Source: Boesenbergia rotunda | Lineage: Eukaryota > Streptophyta > Magnoliopsida > Zingiberales > Zingiberaceae | Reading direction: 5' to 3' | NCBI GenBank assembly: GCA_024364735.1 | Contig: JAGFNQ010001609.1 | Span: 286,303 to 350,302 of the forward strand | Length of the DNA: 64,000 nt | Shown: piece after piece, positions 32,127 to 44,636 of the stretch | Layout: every line of letters starts with the position of its first letter | How positions within the stretch are numbered: position 1 is the stretch's first letter | Made by a program: the position numbers and the translations under genes | Notes under the pieces: model-generated | What the model was told of the DNA's origin: nothing | What the model saw: only the letters and a program-made list of their open reading frames with translations | The model's database searches: none

Positions 32127-34457
32127 TGTAGCGACCCGCCTTCTTACTGTCTTTAGACGGATCGTTACTTTTCTCTACTTCTCTACTTTTGATACATGAC
32201 TACAAATGCGGAAAATCTTTTTTTTTTTAAACTTTTAAATTCATCTAACAATTATATTCTATCTTAAGCAATCATGCATAATAACATATCACACTTCCTT
32301 TCTCAAAAGCTCGCGAATGGTACACTTTGAAACCTGCTTCACCCAACTGATCTGTCGGGTACCAGTCGACTGGTGACGTGGCAGTCGACTGGTACGCCTG
32401 TGAGCTGAAAGTTCAGCTTTCGGCAGTTGCTTCACAGCTCCATCAAACCCATAATTTCGAGCCATATGGAATCATGACACCATTTCTATACTCTATACCA
32501 ATTTTCTAAACAGTTTAGTCAATCAAAATGAATCCATAAACTTAAAATTTGGACTTTTACGAGATTTAGCAAGTTATGAAAAACTATCAAAAACTTTAGT
32601 CTAGAGTTTGTACCAAACTTTGCTTCTAACCATTTAAACTCATCATGCAAGATTCTATAACATTGCTAAAGCATTATGGAATACGAATGCAACTTTTCTA
32701 GACATATTTAAGCAATAAAACTTGATTCAAAGGGAAATTGATACTATCTTGGCACAAACACCTTTTTCTCTAACAAAGTATCAATATCTCTAACTACTTA
32801 CACTTCTACTCATCCAATGCAATCATAAGGATATGTATGCTAAATGAAATGACATGGAATCTTTACTCTATGAAATTGAGCATGTAAAACTATCCAAAAC
32901 TCAAATACTCTATAATCTCCATAAAGCAAGAACTTGAAATTCAAATGAACTATAACATTATGAATTAATAACTAAATTGTCTTGCGCCAAAGATCTCTCC
33001 ATAATCAGCCACCACACACACTCTACTCAGCACCGCCTCGTCGCCTTCCTTCAGAATTGCTTGCCTTTACCTTTATCTGCAATAAGAGGAAATGCATCTA
33101 TAAGCGAAAAGCTTAGTAAGTACTATCTAGCTCACAAAAACTCGAAATGTGTAAACATGCTTCTAGATCAAACTGAACATCATATGAGATACTAATATGC
33201 TTGAAAGAAAACTAAGAACATGTATAGCTCAAAACATGCATACTCAAGCAATAGATAATCTCAATTTACTTTTCTTGGCTCAACTTGAAACTTTAGCTAT
33301 TCTTTAACTTTTGAAAACTTTCTTAAACTTTAGAAAACTTTGCTAAAGCATATACTTGAAAATAATAATCACTTGGATCCACTGAAGACGTAAGTACCAT
33401 CTGATGTGCGCGTTCCCTAAAAGGTTGGGGTAGCGAGCCACCAATCCTAATAGAGCAGACCTTGGTCTACCAGGGCCAAGACCTTGGAATTGGACACCTG
33501 GATTTCTTTAACGACGCCCTTGGACTCCGGGTACTGGCCTTAGAAAATAAAATAGCTTTTCTTACTTTTCTTTCTTATCTGTAAATGCCTTGGCATTTTC
33601 TGGAGCACCTTGCGTGCTAAAATCCCTAAGTCTTGACTTTTGGGGATTTCTTAAGGCCTTGGCCTTTTCTTTTCTTATCTTTATCTTCTCTTTTCTTTTC
33701 TCATAGCTTTCTTAGACCCTAAACTCATATAGGGTACATGAATAAACTTATACATAAGCATACAACAATTAATGAACTAAGATAACATGCAAAAACTTAA
33801 ACAAAAAGGAAATAGCTCTTTTTAAAACTTTTAAAGGAAATTCTCGCGGCAAAACCGCCTCTTACTGCAGGTGAGCAGTACTTACATTGATATCTTGGAC
33901 TTACAACCAAGATTAATGTCTAGAGCTCGGGAGAAACTTGAGATCTCAGAGAATTCTTCACGTCTACGCGTTCCTCTCGTCGCGGGGATCCCGAATATAG
34001 GATTATCTCTTGGAGAAGAGTCTTGGCCGGCCCTCCTTGGCCTTGATGGTGGTCGGCGTCGCCCAAGAGGAGAGGTGGTCGGCGTGAGGGTTTGGAGAGG
34101 AGAGAAATAAAATTTCTCTCTTTAACTATCTATTTATACTTAAGGCAGATTAAACTAACAATTCCTTAAATAACCTTCTCTCCGTCCCTTGTTGTGCTTG
34201 ATACCCCCAGCCCAGCCGGTTGTGCGCTTGTGTCGTCTCGCGGTGGTCGAGGGTTCGATCCACCCGCTGCACTTAACCGGTTTTTATTATTTTCCCATTT
34301 TCTTTTCTTTTTCCTTTTTCCAAAAATACCAAACGGACTCGGAAAATTCCATAAAAATACTCTAAAAATTCCTAAAAATATCTAGAATATTTCTAAACCA
34401 TTTCTAAATAATTCTAAGGACTTTAAGAACTAAAAATAGAAATTTTGGGGCGTTACA
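32127..34457 (-). repeat. S3: solo LTR, TGTAACG family, shorter variant
   Basis: Perfect duplication caatt (32122-32126 and 34458-34462), ends TGTAGCGACCC and GGGGCGTTACA, 2.33 kb. Minus sense from the TATA box (plus-strand TATTTATA, 34131-34138). It shares the GCTTAGTAAG block and tRNA-like block with S1 and S2 but is otherwise well diverged. It also carries two CAGTCGACTG palindromes (32361-32391), a motif otherwise seen here only in E. Inserted in G's integrase-RT linker. Confidence 0.88.
34205..34275 (+). other. tRNA-like sequence in S3
   Basis: CCCAGCCGGTTGTGCGCTTG, then GTCGAGGGTTCGATCCACCC with a perfect B-box GGTTCGATCC. Same place relative to the TATA box as in S1 and S2, though the sequence has diverged. 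Confidence 0.45.
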
Positions 34458-35669
34458 CAATTAAGGGTTCAACAGTTTGTTCATTATCTTCTTGATCAGT
34501 ATTTGATGAATTTAGATCTGGATTATTAGATTTTAAGTTAATTTCTTCATCAAAATTAGATTTGTTGTTTCTTCAATTTTCTTGGTTTGTTTATTGTAAA
34601 CCCTATAGGCTCTACTTGTTGTTGAATATCCTAAGAAGATGCCTAGGGTTGACTTAGACTGAAATTTATCTAGATAGTCCTTGGTGTTTAGGATATGGAC
34701 TTTGCACCCAAAGACCCTTAGGTAATGTAGGTTTGGGAGTCTATGGTAGTATAATTCATAGGGTGTTTTATTGTGTCGTTTGTTAATTAGGACCCTATTT
34801 TGGATGTAGCAAGCCGTACTAATAGCTTCTGCCCAATATTGGTTAGCTATATTCAATTCATTGAGCATAGCCCTAGCGGCTTCCTGTATGGTTCTATTTT
34901 TCCTTTCAACTATCCCATTTTGCTGGGGGGTTCTAGGACACAAAAATTCGTGTATGTACCCATTTACCTTACAAAATTCCTCGAATCGTTGATTTTCAAA
35001 CTCTCCCCCGTGGTCACTCCTAAGTCTTTTGATTTTGGTAACGTTTTGATTTTCAATTAACTTACAAAAATCACTAAATAGGTTTAGGGTTTCATCTTTG
35101 GTCTTTAGAAACCTAACCCAGGTAAACCTAGAGTAATCATCAACAATTACTAAATAGTACCGGTTTCCGCTTAGTGACTTGGCTCCATGTGAATCAAATA
35201 GGTCAAGGTGGAGGAGCTCAAGTGTGGTTTGAGTTAGATCAGGTTGAATTAGTTTGTGATTATACCTGGTTTGTTTTCCTTGATTGCATGATTCACATAT
35301 TAAATTTTCATGGTTTTTAATTTTAGGTATACCTTTAATTAGGTCAAGTTGGGTGATTTTTGAAATTAATCTTAGATTAGTGTGACCTAATCTCCTATGC
35401 CAGAGGTTTGATTCTTCTAACTGAGTTAACATGCATTTAGGCACTAGGGGTAGGTTGATAGTGTAATCATTATTTTTCCTAGAGCCCTTAAGCATGATTT
35501 TTGAGTCTTGTAAGTTTCTAATCAAACAGTTAGAGTTGGTAAAGGTAACTTCATAACCAGTATCACACAATTGACTTATGCTAAGCAAGTTAAATTTAAA
35601 ATTTTCAACCAAAAGAACCATTTTAATAACAAATTCAGATTTAAGTTCAATGATACCTGACCCAATCAC
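34458..35669 (-). pseudogene. Copia integrase (element G)
   Basis: A 378-codon frame (34533-35669) begins after the protease. It contains the pre-integrase zinc-binding region (HRRLGH...CESCNQGK), the core Asp (LLHLDLFD), the second Asp (LRSDHGGEF) and the Glu (QQNGIVERKNR), then the YELYYHRLPNLHYLRVFGCK C-terminal block. It terminates in a frameshift (one A or T missing in the LIFDEE codons) just before the linker. DDE residues are intact. Confidence 0.92.
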
Positions 35670-35800
35670 CTTGAGTGTAGCATTGTTGCCAAATGCTACT
35701 GATCCTAGGTTCTTGAACTTGAGTTTAGTGAATTCAATTTATCCCCAGTCATGTGTCTAGAGCACCCGCTATCCAACATCCATTGGTCCAAATCTTTATG
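35670..35800 (-). pseudogene. Copia aspartic protease start (element G)
   Basis: The minus strand reads MLDSGCSRHMTGDK, the retroviral-type DSG active site, then leaves frame. Downstream (TKLKFKNLGSVAFGNNATL) the right frame is -1 relative to DSG. Element H has the same 14-nt interval between DSGCSKHMTGDK and LKFKN, so both copies share this break. Confidence 0.85.
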
Positions 35801-36484
35801 TTCCTACACATAAAGAGTTTTGTTGATTTGAATCCAATTAGAATTAAGGATAGCCTAAATTGATTTTCACAGCCTAGTCTGTCTCACCCAATCTAGGGTT
35901 ATCAATCACGTTAGCCTTATCGGTTTTTGTGAGACAGGTTTTGAATAGACAGAATTATTTTGACAAATCATGATTTATTTTGAAAAAGTTAAAACAATTG
36001 TTTTGAATTTATTTTGTAAAAGAGTGTTTGAATCTACAATTAACTGAAAATTTGTGTTAGATTCGAATTTGACAAAGAATAATTTGAATTTGAATTTCAA
36101 AAATTGGCTTCCAGGTCTTGGCGAGACACTAGGTCTTCTTTGGCCGTAGCCTTATTGGATCATCAACCCTTTCCTTGACAAAGCCTTTTAATGAAATTTC
36201 ATTTTCAAAATTATTTTTTAAAAAATTTTGGTCTAACTAATTTGGGTCTTGGATCGGTAGCTTTGGCTAGTTTCACCAGTCTAAAGAGACCAAGTAGTGT
36301 ATACTTGGCCTTATTAGAAGAGGCTTCCCTAACGTACTATCATCTCACCGCTACCCAATACTAGGTTGTTCAAATTTCAATTAATTGGTTCTGTCCTTAA
36401 TCTAACTAGTCCTAAGTCTAAGCATGGTAAATTACAGAAATTAAATAGACAAGCAATCGTGCAATTTAAAATAAGAATAGAAAT
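35801..36484 (-). other. Gag-protease spacer (element G)
   Basis: About 0.68 kb without a convincing frame, between the gag stop and the protease. It is conserved in H (47711-48375). A possible splice acceptor (CTTTATGTGTAG|GAAC) stands just before the protease codons in both copies. Confidence 0.6.
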
Positions 36485-38136
36485 TTATCTAACTATGAAA
36501 ACTGTTTTTAATTTGGCTCCCCCTGGACTAAAGCCACGATAATGGTTTGGCAAGATGTGAATCTTGTCCTTGGGGATCCAATACTGATTTGATCCAGTTT
36601 GTTTGTTCAGGCACAGTTTGGGTACCCATGCCTGAATTTTAGGTCTAGACAGATTCAGTACAGCATAGTATGATCTTTGTCTAGACTTGGTTCGATAGCC
36701 TAACCTGGATCGATTTAGAACCGACTTCTGTTTTCCAAGGATCATATCAAGACCCTTGGAACCAGAAGTGAATCGTTCTAAGGCTGTTCTAAGGTCCTTG
36801 ACTTGAGTTTTCAAGGAGGAATTCTCTTTTCAAGTTTTTCAACTTGAGTAGAGGTTCCTTCTTGAACCTTCTCAGTTAAGGATCGAGAGTCAGCTCCCTC
36901 TTTCAGGAGTTTTACTTCCTGTCGGAGAGATTCGACTCGGATTTTGACTTTCGCCAAGTCTCGAGAAAGATAGGTAATTAATTCAGTTAATTGATTTCTA
37001 GAAAACCCACTTACAGTGATTTCGCCATCCTCTAGAAACGTGAGCTTTCCGTCTTCCGGCTCCGATTCTGATTCGGTTTCGATTACTTTTGAGGCCGTCA
37101 GAGCGAGCAGGTTTGATTGTGGGGCTTCTTCTTCTTCTTCGGACGAGGATTCGTCCCACGTTGCCTGAAGGGCCTTCTTCTTTCTTGTCTTCTTTGTTTC
37201 CTTCAGATTGGGGCATTCCGTCTTGTAGTGACCCTTTTTTTTGCATTCGTAACAGGTCACATTTGGTTTGTTCTTCTTATTTGAAGGTTCAGCTGGTTCT
37301 TCCTTTCTTCGGCTGGCTTTCCTTCTGTTGGTCTGGTTTTTTAGTACTTTGTAGTAGTCCCGAGCTAGCCGAACCAGCTTAGGTTGATTTCCTTCGCTTT
37401 CTTCTGAGTCTGAGTCTGAATCAGACTCGGGTGCAGGTTGAGGTTTCTTCTTGGTCATCTTTCTAGTTTTACCTGCAACAAAAGCAATGCCTTTCTCGGC
37501 CAGATTGCAGTTAGTCTGTTCATGTAATTCGAGTTCCGAAAATAATTCATCTAGTTTAATTTTAGACAAATCCCTTGAAACTTTGTACGCATCTACCATA
37601 GATGCCCACAAAGTATTTCTAGGGAAGGCAATAAGAGCATACCTGATCAGGTCACGGTTCTCTACCTTGTGACCGATGGTGTGTAGACTGTTCATCAGCT
37701 CCTGAATTCTGGCGTGGAGCTGAGCTGCAGATTCACTGTCGTTCATCTTGATTGTGTACAGCTTGTTCAGCAGAAGGTCCCTTTTGCTGATTCGGGTGTC
37801 GGAGGTTCCTTCGTGTAATTCAATTAGCTTACCCCAGAGTTCCTTTGCACTGTTGAATGAACCCACCCGGTTCAGCTCCTCTTTGGTTAGGCCGCATTGG
37901 AGTGTTTGGGTTGCTTTAGCATCAGCCTCGATTTTCTTTTTGAGTGAAGCGTCCCATTCAGTGTAAGATTGTGGCACTCCTTCAACATTTCTGGGGATTT
38001 CCAGACCGGATTGGATAATTATCCACATGTCCACCTGAGTATTCAGGTGGACTTCCATCCTACTCTTCCAGTAGGAGAAATCCTCCCCACTGAAGAGTGG
38101 TGGTCTGGCGGTACTGAAGCCCTCTTGCATGGCCAT
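36485..38136 (-). pseudogene. SIRE-type gag (element G)
   Basis: The 441-codon frame starts MAMQEGFSTARPPLFSGEDF, the usual start of SIRE-type gag. It has the gag fold (YWKSRMEVHLNTQVDMWII, FNSAKELWGKLIELHEG, AFPRNTLWASMVDAY), an acidic Ser/Glu/Asp stretch, a CCHC zinc knuckle (CYECKKKGHYKTEC) and a leucine-rich coiled coil. A one-base deletion near 36828 moves the last 100 codons (GSKGLDMILGKQKSVLNRS and after) to another frame, ending at 36485. It is close to intact and by far the best gag here. Confidence 0.92.
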
Positions 38137-38341
38137 TTAGGATTTCTGAAAAGAAAGAGAGAGAACAAAAAAACATCCCAAGACTTGGTCTTGGATTAGC
38201 AGGGCGGGAAGAGAAAAGAAAATTTTATCAAGTGGTGTTGCACCAACCTCGATTAACGAAACAAATTCGATTAAAAAAATTCGAAGAAAAAATCTGAAAA
38301 AAATATCAAATTGGTGGTTGCACCAAATTTGAGCTTCCCCA

Positions 38342-38352
38342 CTCTGATACCA
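38342..38352 (-). promoter_or_regulatory. Primer binding site of G
   Basis: Minus-strand TGGTATCAGAG beside the 5' LTR, for initiator-Met tRNA. Confidence 0.9.
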
Positions 38353-38354
38353 CT

Positions 38355-39803
38355 TGTTGGATCGAGAGAATACGATAGAGGGGGGTGAATATCGTAAAAT
38401 CGTTTTGGATTAGATTGAGAGAAATTATGCATCGGAAATTAAAAGAAACAAATGCGAACACAAGGTTTTTTACTTGGTTCGGAGTCGCGGTCGGCTCCTA
38501 CTCCAAGGCCCACGGTCCTTGACCATTTACTGCAGGGAATTCTATAATCGCGCAAGTTATTACAAAAATTTGTACAGTAATAGTGCAGTAAAAAGTACAA
38601 TTATGCTCTTTGTTACCGACGCCCGGTGTAGATCGTTCTTCGATGCGGAGGGTCGTCGTCGGCGCTTGAATCTCGAGATCGGAGGTTTTCGAAGCAGAGC
38701 GCTTGAGTCGAAGAGCGTAGAGGCGTTGGAAGAAATGATGTCGAAGCCTTGGGGGTAGAACCCCTTTTATAGCACTCCTGGGGGCGCCCGGGACGCTCGG
38801 GGTGCCTGACACGTGCCTTCGGATCCGAGAACCCTCATCCGAAGCTCGGTCAAGGCTTATCCCTCCAGAATCTGGCTCGGAGCTGACGGGCGTGCCCGGG
38901 ACACAGGGGGCGCCCGGGTTGACTTGGTCTGCTGGCTTCTTGGCTTACTTGAATTCTATCACTTCGTTGGCTTGGGCCCAGGGTGCCCGAGGCATCCGGG
39001 GCGCCCGGGACCATCAGGGCGCCCGGGAGCTTGAGGGCGCCTGCCCCAATGAGCTTCCAAAGCAATTCTTGCTCAACTTCTCGTTTGGCCTTGGGCGCCC
39101 AGGACCTCCCGGGCGCCTAACCCAGCTGCTGCCCTTCTCCTTTGGGGCGTTCTGAGCTGCAGAAACTTATTCCTTCGGTTCTGCATCCAGGGTTAGTACC
39201 AAACATAATTAAGCAAGAATGTTAGTGATTTTTACAGTCGTAGCTGTCTTGGTTCTGACTTTGGGTCTCCAAAATGGAACCCTAGGTCGAACCGACGCCT
39301 ACTGTTCCCTCGACGGGGAACGCATCCTCACCTGCTCCTCTCAGGAGAATTTACCTGTTGCCAACCGGCTCCTCCGGTTGGACTTTTGCCCAGCAGTCCT
39401 TCGCCAGGTGCCTAGCAGTCCTTCACCAGGTCTTCGTTACCAAGCAGTCCTTTGCCTGGTGCCTAGCAGTCCTTCGCCAGGTCTTCGTTACCAAGCAGTC
39501 CTTCGCCTGGTGCCTAGCAATCCTTCGCCAGGTCTTCGTTACCAAGCAGTCCTTCGCCTAGTGCCTAGCAATCCTTCGCTAGGTCTTCGACTCCTAGCGG
39601 CCCTTCGCTAGGTGCCCAGCAGCCCTTCGTCAGGTCTTAGGGTTTCGATGCCTAGCGGTCCTTCGCTAGGTGCCTAGCAGTCCTTCGCTAGGACTTCAAT
39701 CTGTACACTAAAGTAACATGTTAGATAAAAATAACATCTTAACTTTTGAACCCTTTGCCATTATCAAAACCCAGGTTCGACTTGGGTGCTGTCTGCACCA
39801 ACA
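38355..39803 (-). repeat. 5' LTR of G
   Basis: Perfect ends TGTTGG and CCAACA, 1449 bp. Minus-strand TATA at 38764-38771; GGCGCC cluster at about 38780-39120; hairpin array at about 39388-39695. It differs from the 3' LTR by scattered substitutions in every stretch compared, so G is not very recent. Confidence 0.92.
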
Positions 39804-40211
39804 GAAAGCTCTTTGCTCGAATCGAGCTGTAAGGGAACAAATCGCCGTTTCTAGTGGCTTCACCTGCGGCTATGTCACGCGAAGGAGAAGAAAGGCGTCG
39901 GGGGATTCAGCCTTGGCTGCGGGTGACTGCAAAGAGGAGGAAACAGAAGTCCTTATATGCTGGGGCCTTTTTGCAGAAATGTCCTCTAACTTTCAGAAAT
40001 CTAAACCCTACCCTTAGGGTAAGGGTTTTATCCATTTGACCCTCCAATTTAGTTATAATCCATCTCAATAAATTTCTATGGCTAAATTATTTACCCTCTT
40101 ATAATTTAAGAGTTTAACCGAAACCCTTTATTCTAAGCTGGTAATCTTAACTCTTTCAATATAATTTCTGAAAAATTTATTCTATCGATTTTTAATTGGT
40201 CGTATTTAACA
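39804..40211 (-). repeat. 3' LTR of F, second part
   Basis: It continues F's LTR from the G insertion to TTTAACA. It includes the minus-strand promoter region (ATATAAGGAC, plus strand about 39951-39960) shared with 55290-55300. F's polypurine tract (AGAGGGGGAGAA on the minus strand) follows at 40212. Confidence 0.88.
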
Positions 40212-42741
40212 TTCTCCCCCTCTAATAAAAATTTGATCCCCAAATTTCATCATTCTTCATACAACACACACTAGCAACTAAATATGTTTGTACTCATCAT
40301 GAGTAATCAAGTCCAATTTCAAAGCTCCTATGTCGGCTGATCAATGGAAGAACAAATAAACCTAAATAAGGTTTGAGTTCTGAAAATTTTAAAAACTTCC
40401 AATAGCTCGCATAGATTTCAGAACCTCTGAAATTATAGTATCTCTTGATCCCTGAATATTTATAGATTCTACTCAAGCTTCAGTTATGATAACTATCCTC
40501 TAAGATCATCACACACTGTGTCTACTAGTATTTTAAACATTACTAGACTCTTGAATTTTAATGTATCAATCCAAAATCTGAACCATTTGTCTACTGTTTG
40601 CTTCCTTATGCTCAATAACTCATGAACAATTGCTCTCAAACTTCCCTCCAAGTTGGCACACAAGTTACTTAAAATCAATTGTCTTACATAAGGATTTCCA
40701 TAGGTTCCTGGCTATTCAGAAATTAATTTCAGAGTCAAACTAAAAGACTTCTGCCTTGCCTTGGTTCCATAAATTAGTTCCATACTTACATTGAGGAGTT
40801 TCTGCAATTTAAAGCTTCAGAACACAGATTCAAACAATTTTTTTTAGAATTGATTCAAAAATTTCAGAGATGGAATCCTAAGGTGGCTTAAGTTTAAATT
40901 GTACAAAATTAAACTGGAATAAGGGCATCATTGGTACTGGAATGAAGGAGACCGAATTCAAGTCGTTACTAATTGGAAACATCATTAAGGTTTGGCACAG
41001 CCTTGTTAAGGTTGATACATCAATCACTTAGTCCAGTCCTGAAGGTTTCTGATTCTTTTGTTGTAAATGGTTCTTATACCAGAATCCATCCTCTTTTGTA
41101 AACTGATATATAGACTCAAAGATTACTTTAGGGCTAGAACTGATTTTTGACTTACTGAATTCAGAAATTCCAATCTCATTTCTGTTGGTGACACTTGAGG
41201 GATGACAAACTATAGTTTCAAGATTAAGAGTTAAAGGCAAGTCTAGTTTAATTCATCCAGGATCCAGCTCAAAAAGAGGGTATCATGTGGCACTGAATTG
41301 CCTAACATTAAAAATTCAGATTGCATGAACCCTTGGCTCCAACTTCTCATTTCCTAGCACTAAATGTTAATAACAACCATTGAGGGTCACATTACTAAGT
41401 ACTGAAGCAACTTGAAATTCGGATAAACATCTCATTCCTGCATTTTCAGCAGTTGCAGTTTTTTTTCCTAAATGCACCTCTTTTCCGCTCTTTGATCCTC
41501 CAAAATCTACATATCCAACAAGATTAGGTCTCACAATATCCACCAATAAAATCCTCAAAGCACAACACATCATAGAGATTCGTCCATCTCATCCACCTCT
41601 CAACACCAACGAGAAAGTCCACAGTGATATCAACCTTATCATCTCGTGAACTAATAGGTCCACGATGGGGGTATAATAACCGAAAACCAATGGACATCTT
41701 TGACCTCTTGATTAATGTCCAATATCTCACCGGAAGATAAGGATACAGCAAACTCCACATCCTCCGTGCCCTAGCGGGTCGTACATCCCACTGTATCATC
41801 AAGATTATCCAACCATATACACCCAATCTATGAATCAAAATCCCTCATAGAATAGCATAGCAACTAGCGAGTCATACCGTCCATTGCCTCGTAATCCAAT
41901 ACAGTCCAATTCCTCCACTCCATGGTCAAAACTCTCTAAGGTCCTACTCCATAACAAGGAGATAGGGACGTGCTCTCTCTCAGGAGTATCTCAATATACT
42001 CATAAAGCAATTCCTTTATTTCCCCACAGGTAGTCCTCGATAACATCTAACTAGAGGTGACCTAGTCTTGTAAGTGATTTGCCTCCGCACAAATCATAAG
42101 TCCGTAGGTACCTTCTTGGTTATTCAGACCAAGTACAAGCAGTAACCCATAAGTGTCCAGCAACTAGCTACACACTTTTACGTATTAGCTCAAATCACCC
42201 ATCAACATGTACTTTCCAGGTCAACAACAAAGTACAAGTGATCCTTGGTCAAAGCCCCTAAAGAACAGAATGTATCAATCCTTTACTAAGCGTAATAATA
42301 TGTAGAAATGCTATCCTATTGCATCAATGCAGATCATGTACTCAAAATATGACATTTAGATTATCTATCCAGATATACATAACATAAAGAAAAACTTGCA
42401 GCTCCATGAGCTAAAGTGCATTGATCCATTACTGATCGAGCCCATTACGGTAGGCATCCCTAGTCCTCACTCAGCTGATAGTAGCTAGTACAAGTACTAT
42501 GAATAGTAAGGTCTAGGAAAATTAAAAATCCTAATCCTCCAATATCTTGTTGACAAGTTTGACCCTTGTCTTCCAACCCGTATGTCGGTATCACACAAGA
42601 ATCAACATTCTCCCCATTTAGACAAGTCTGCAACAAGCCAACTACTCGCCTTCATAGTCAATCCTGACCATGATTACTATAAACTGATTGACTTTAAGTT
42701 ATCAGACTTAACCAAGTTAGAAAGGTACTTACTAGACGGGT

Positions 42742-43075
42742 ACAGGAATAATAACATGATCCAATATCATGAGAGAATTCCTAACTATACCTTAATACAT
42801 GAATAGTAACATGATCCAATGACATGAGAGAATTTCTAACCATACCTAAATACAGGAATAGTAACATAATCCCATGACATGAGAGAATTTCTAACCATAC
42901 CTAAATACAGGAATAATAACATGATCCAATAATATGAGAGAATTTTAACCATACCTAAATATACAGGAATGGTAACATGATCCGATAACATGAGAGAATT
43001 CCTAACCATACCTAAATTTAGGAATAGTAATATGATCCAATAACATGCGAGAATTCCTAATCCTACCTAACTAGG
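42742..43075. repeat. 60-bp tandem repeats near F's primer site
   Basis: About six units of roughly 58-62 bp, each with GTAACATGATCCAATAACAT and GAGAGAATTYCTAACCATAC. They lie in what would be the leader of F's RNA. Confidence 0.88.
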
Positions 43076-43290
43076 ATCAGGGATATAAGAGATCAGAAGA
43101 AATACATATCGCCTGAAAAAGTCCCATCGCGCCAAGTCCCAAACACCCACGTCCAAAAATATGACTCCATTAAATCCGTAAATCTCCGAAAAGCCTCGTA
43201 AAGCCTCGCATCTGATTCCAATATAAATTGGTATCAGATGAACTTTGGAAAGTCCGGGAAACACGAAAATTGGTAGGCATCGTATACCTA

Positions 43291-43303
43291 CGCTCTGATA
43301 CCA
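43291..43303 (-). promoter_or_regulatory. Primer binding site of F
   Basis: Minus-strand TGGTATCAGAGCG, eight bases after the 5' LTR end. The larger gap than in the other elements is unusual. Confidence 0.8.
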
Positions 43304-43311
43304 AAATAAAT

Positions 43312-44636
43312 TGTCACGCTCCGAGACCTAGGAGCCGCTGATCCAATAAGAAATCGGACTGCATCTCCCCTGTTCGGCGGACAATTTACACATACATACA
43401 ACATATATAACACCACCACGCAGTTTAAATGGGCCTCAGGCCTCAAATCCAAACATAATAACAATATATATGACAATATAAACATAAATCCAAAGCACGA
43501 ACTTACCTGAGCTACTAGGGGAGTAGGAACGCAGCAAAACCACACACAGTCCAACATAGGACTCAAATGTACAATCTCATAAAGCAAATCACATACTACA
43601 AGTCCACGATAATCCAATGCAACAAAATGAAACATAATATGATCCAAAAATAGAAAGTAGCACATAAAATCAAATAGGATGTCGTCACAAGCATGGGACT
43701 GGCAACTAGGACCCTCCTGGCAGATATCAACCTGAAATTAGAAATTATGGCAACGGTGTGAGTCTAAATAAACTCAGCGGATATCAAAACAGATATGCAT
43801 TGCAAGTTATACTAACAATAAAAGTCTACACTGGTACAGTCTCATATGAATAACAGATAAGGGAATACATTGAAGGTACAAACCAGAACCCATCTATCCT
43901 ACAGAGGGGAGAAATAAATCCCTATGGAACAAGTATAACACATAATCCAAGATAAACAGGTCTCCAGTATATGCATGTCAATCAAGTGCGGAAATCAAAT
44001 GCAGCAAGCAATGCACGATGCAAAATATGCACATGGTGTAATGATATGTGTCACCCCTGAACGCCCGAGTGGGTAGAGCTATGACAACTGTACGCACCCA
44101 ACTATCACTGCTCCTGAGTGACCGAGTGGACAGGATGCTGGCGGAGGACACCCTCCTACCCCAAGCAATGGGGGAGTCTCGCTCTCATCTTCACGTGTCT
44201 CAGGACGAGAAGGGATCCCTGGCAACTACCACACCCGGAACCACCCTCCAAATTGTGGTCGAATGGAGCAATACAGGGCAAATGCACACACTCTATGGTA
44301 GTCACTACCCCTAAGTAGGTGTGTGTGCATATCCTCATATAACTGACGATGGGCTCAGACTACATAGGAGCTGATGATCGTCAGCATGCAATAATGCAAG
44401 GATGGTGCATGACACGAACACATACAACATCCACCAAGTCCTCATCTATCACCTCAGTGTACTATGTATAGGCCTGAATCCTATAACATGGAATACAAGT
44501 AACCTACTAGGTATACTGGCAAGGTAACTAGTGATCCATCAATGTCAAATGCAAGAGCATATATCACTACATATATGCATATATATACAACTGACAACCC
44601 TCGAGACTGTATGGAACTAAAGGCAGATCAACTCAG
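43312..44636 (-). repeat. 5' LTR of F, first part
   Basis: TGTCACGCTCCGAGACC to the H insertion; collinear with 21539-22915. It goes on at 53956. Confidence 0.88.

Larger units (their letters stand above)
24095..39803 (-). mobile_element. Element G: SIRE/Maximus Ty1/copia retrotransposon with both LTRs, carrying S2 and S3
   Basis: Along the minus strand: 5' LTR (38355-39803), primer site, gag, spacer, protease, integrase (split from the linker by S3), linker, RT, RNase H (split by S2), 3' non-coding region and 3' LTR (24095-25549). Target duplication gaaat/gaaag (one mismatch); the undisturbed F sequence at 55150 supports gaaag. Without S2 and S3 it is about 9.8 kb. Gag and RT are long and open, but there are frameshifts in gag, protease, integrase and RNase H. 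Confidence 0.92.
40212..43311 (-). other. Interior of F, no recognisable gene
   Basis: About 3.1 kb between the two LTRs of F. The longest frames (about 104 codons at 41524-41838 minus, 74 codons at 42582-42806 plus) show no gag, protease, RT, RNase H or integrase motif. It holds the polypurine tract at its left edge, tandem repeats at 42742-43075 and the primer site at its right edge. This matches a large non-autonomous derivative that depends on another element's proteins. Confidence 0.75.

Noticed and set aside
41524..41838. 104-codon minus-strand ORF inside F, with a stretch faintly like an integrase VDF motif
   Set aside because: No second Asp, Glu or zinc-binding residues follow, and the neighbouring sequence gives no pol homology by eye.
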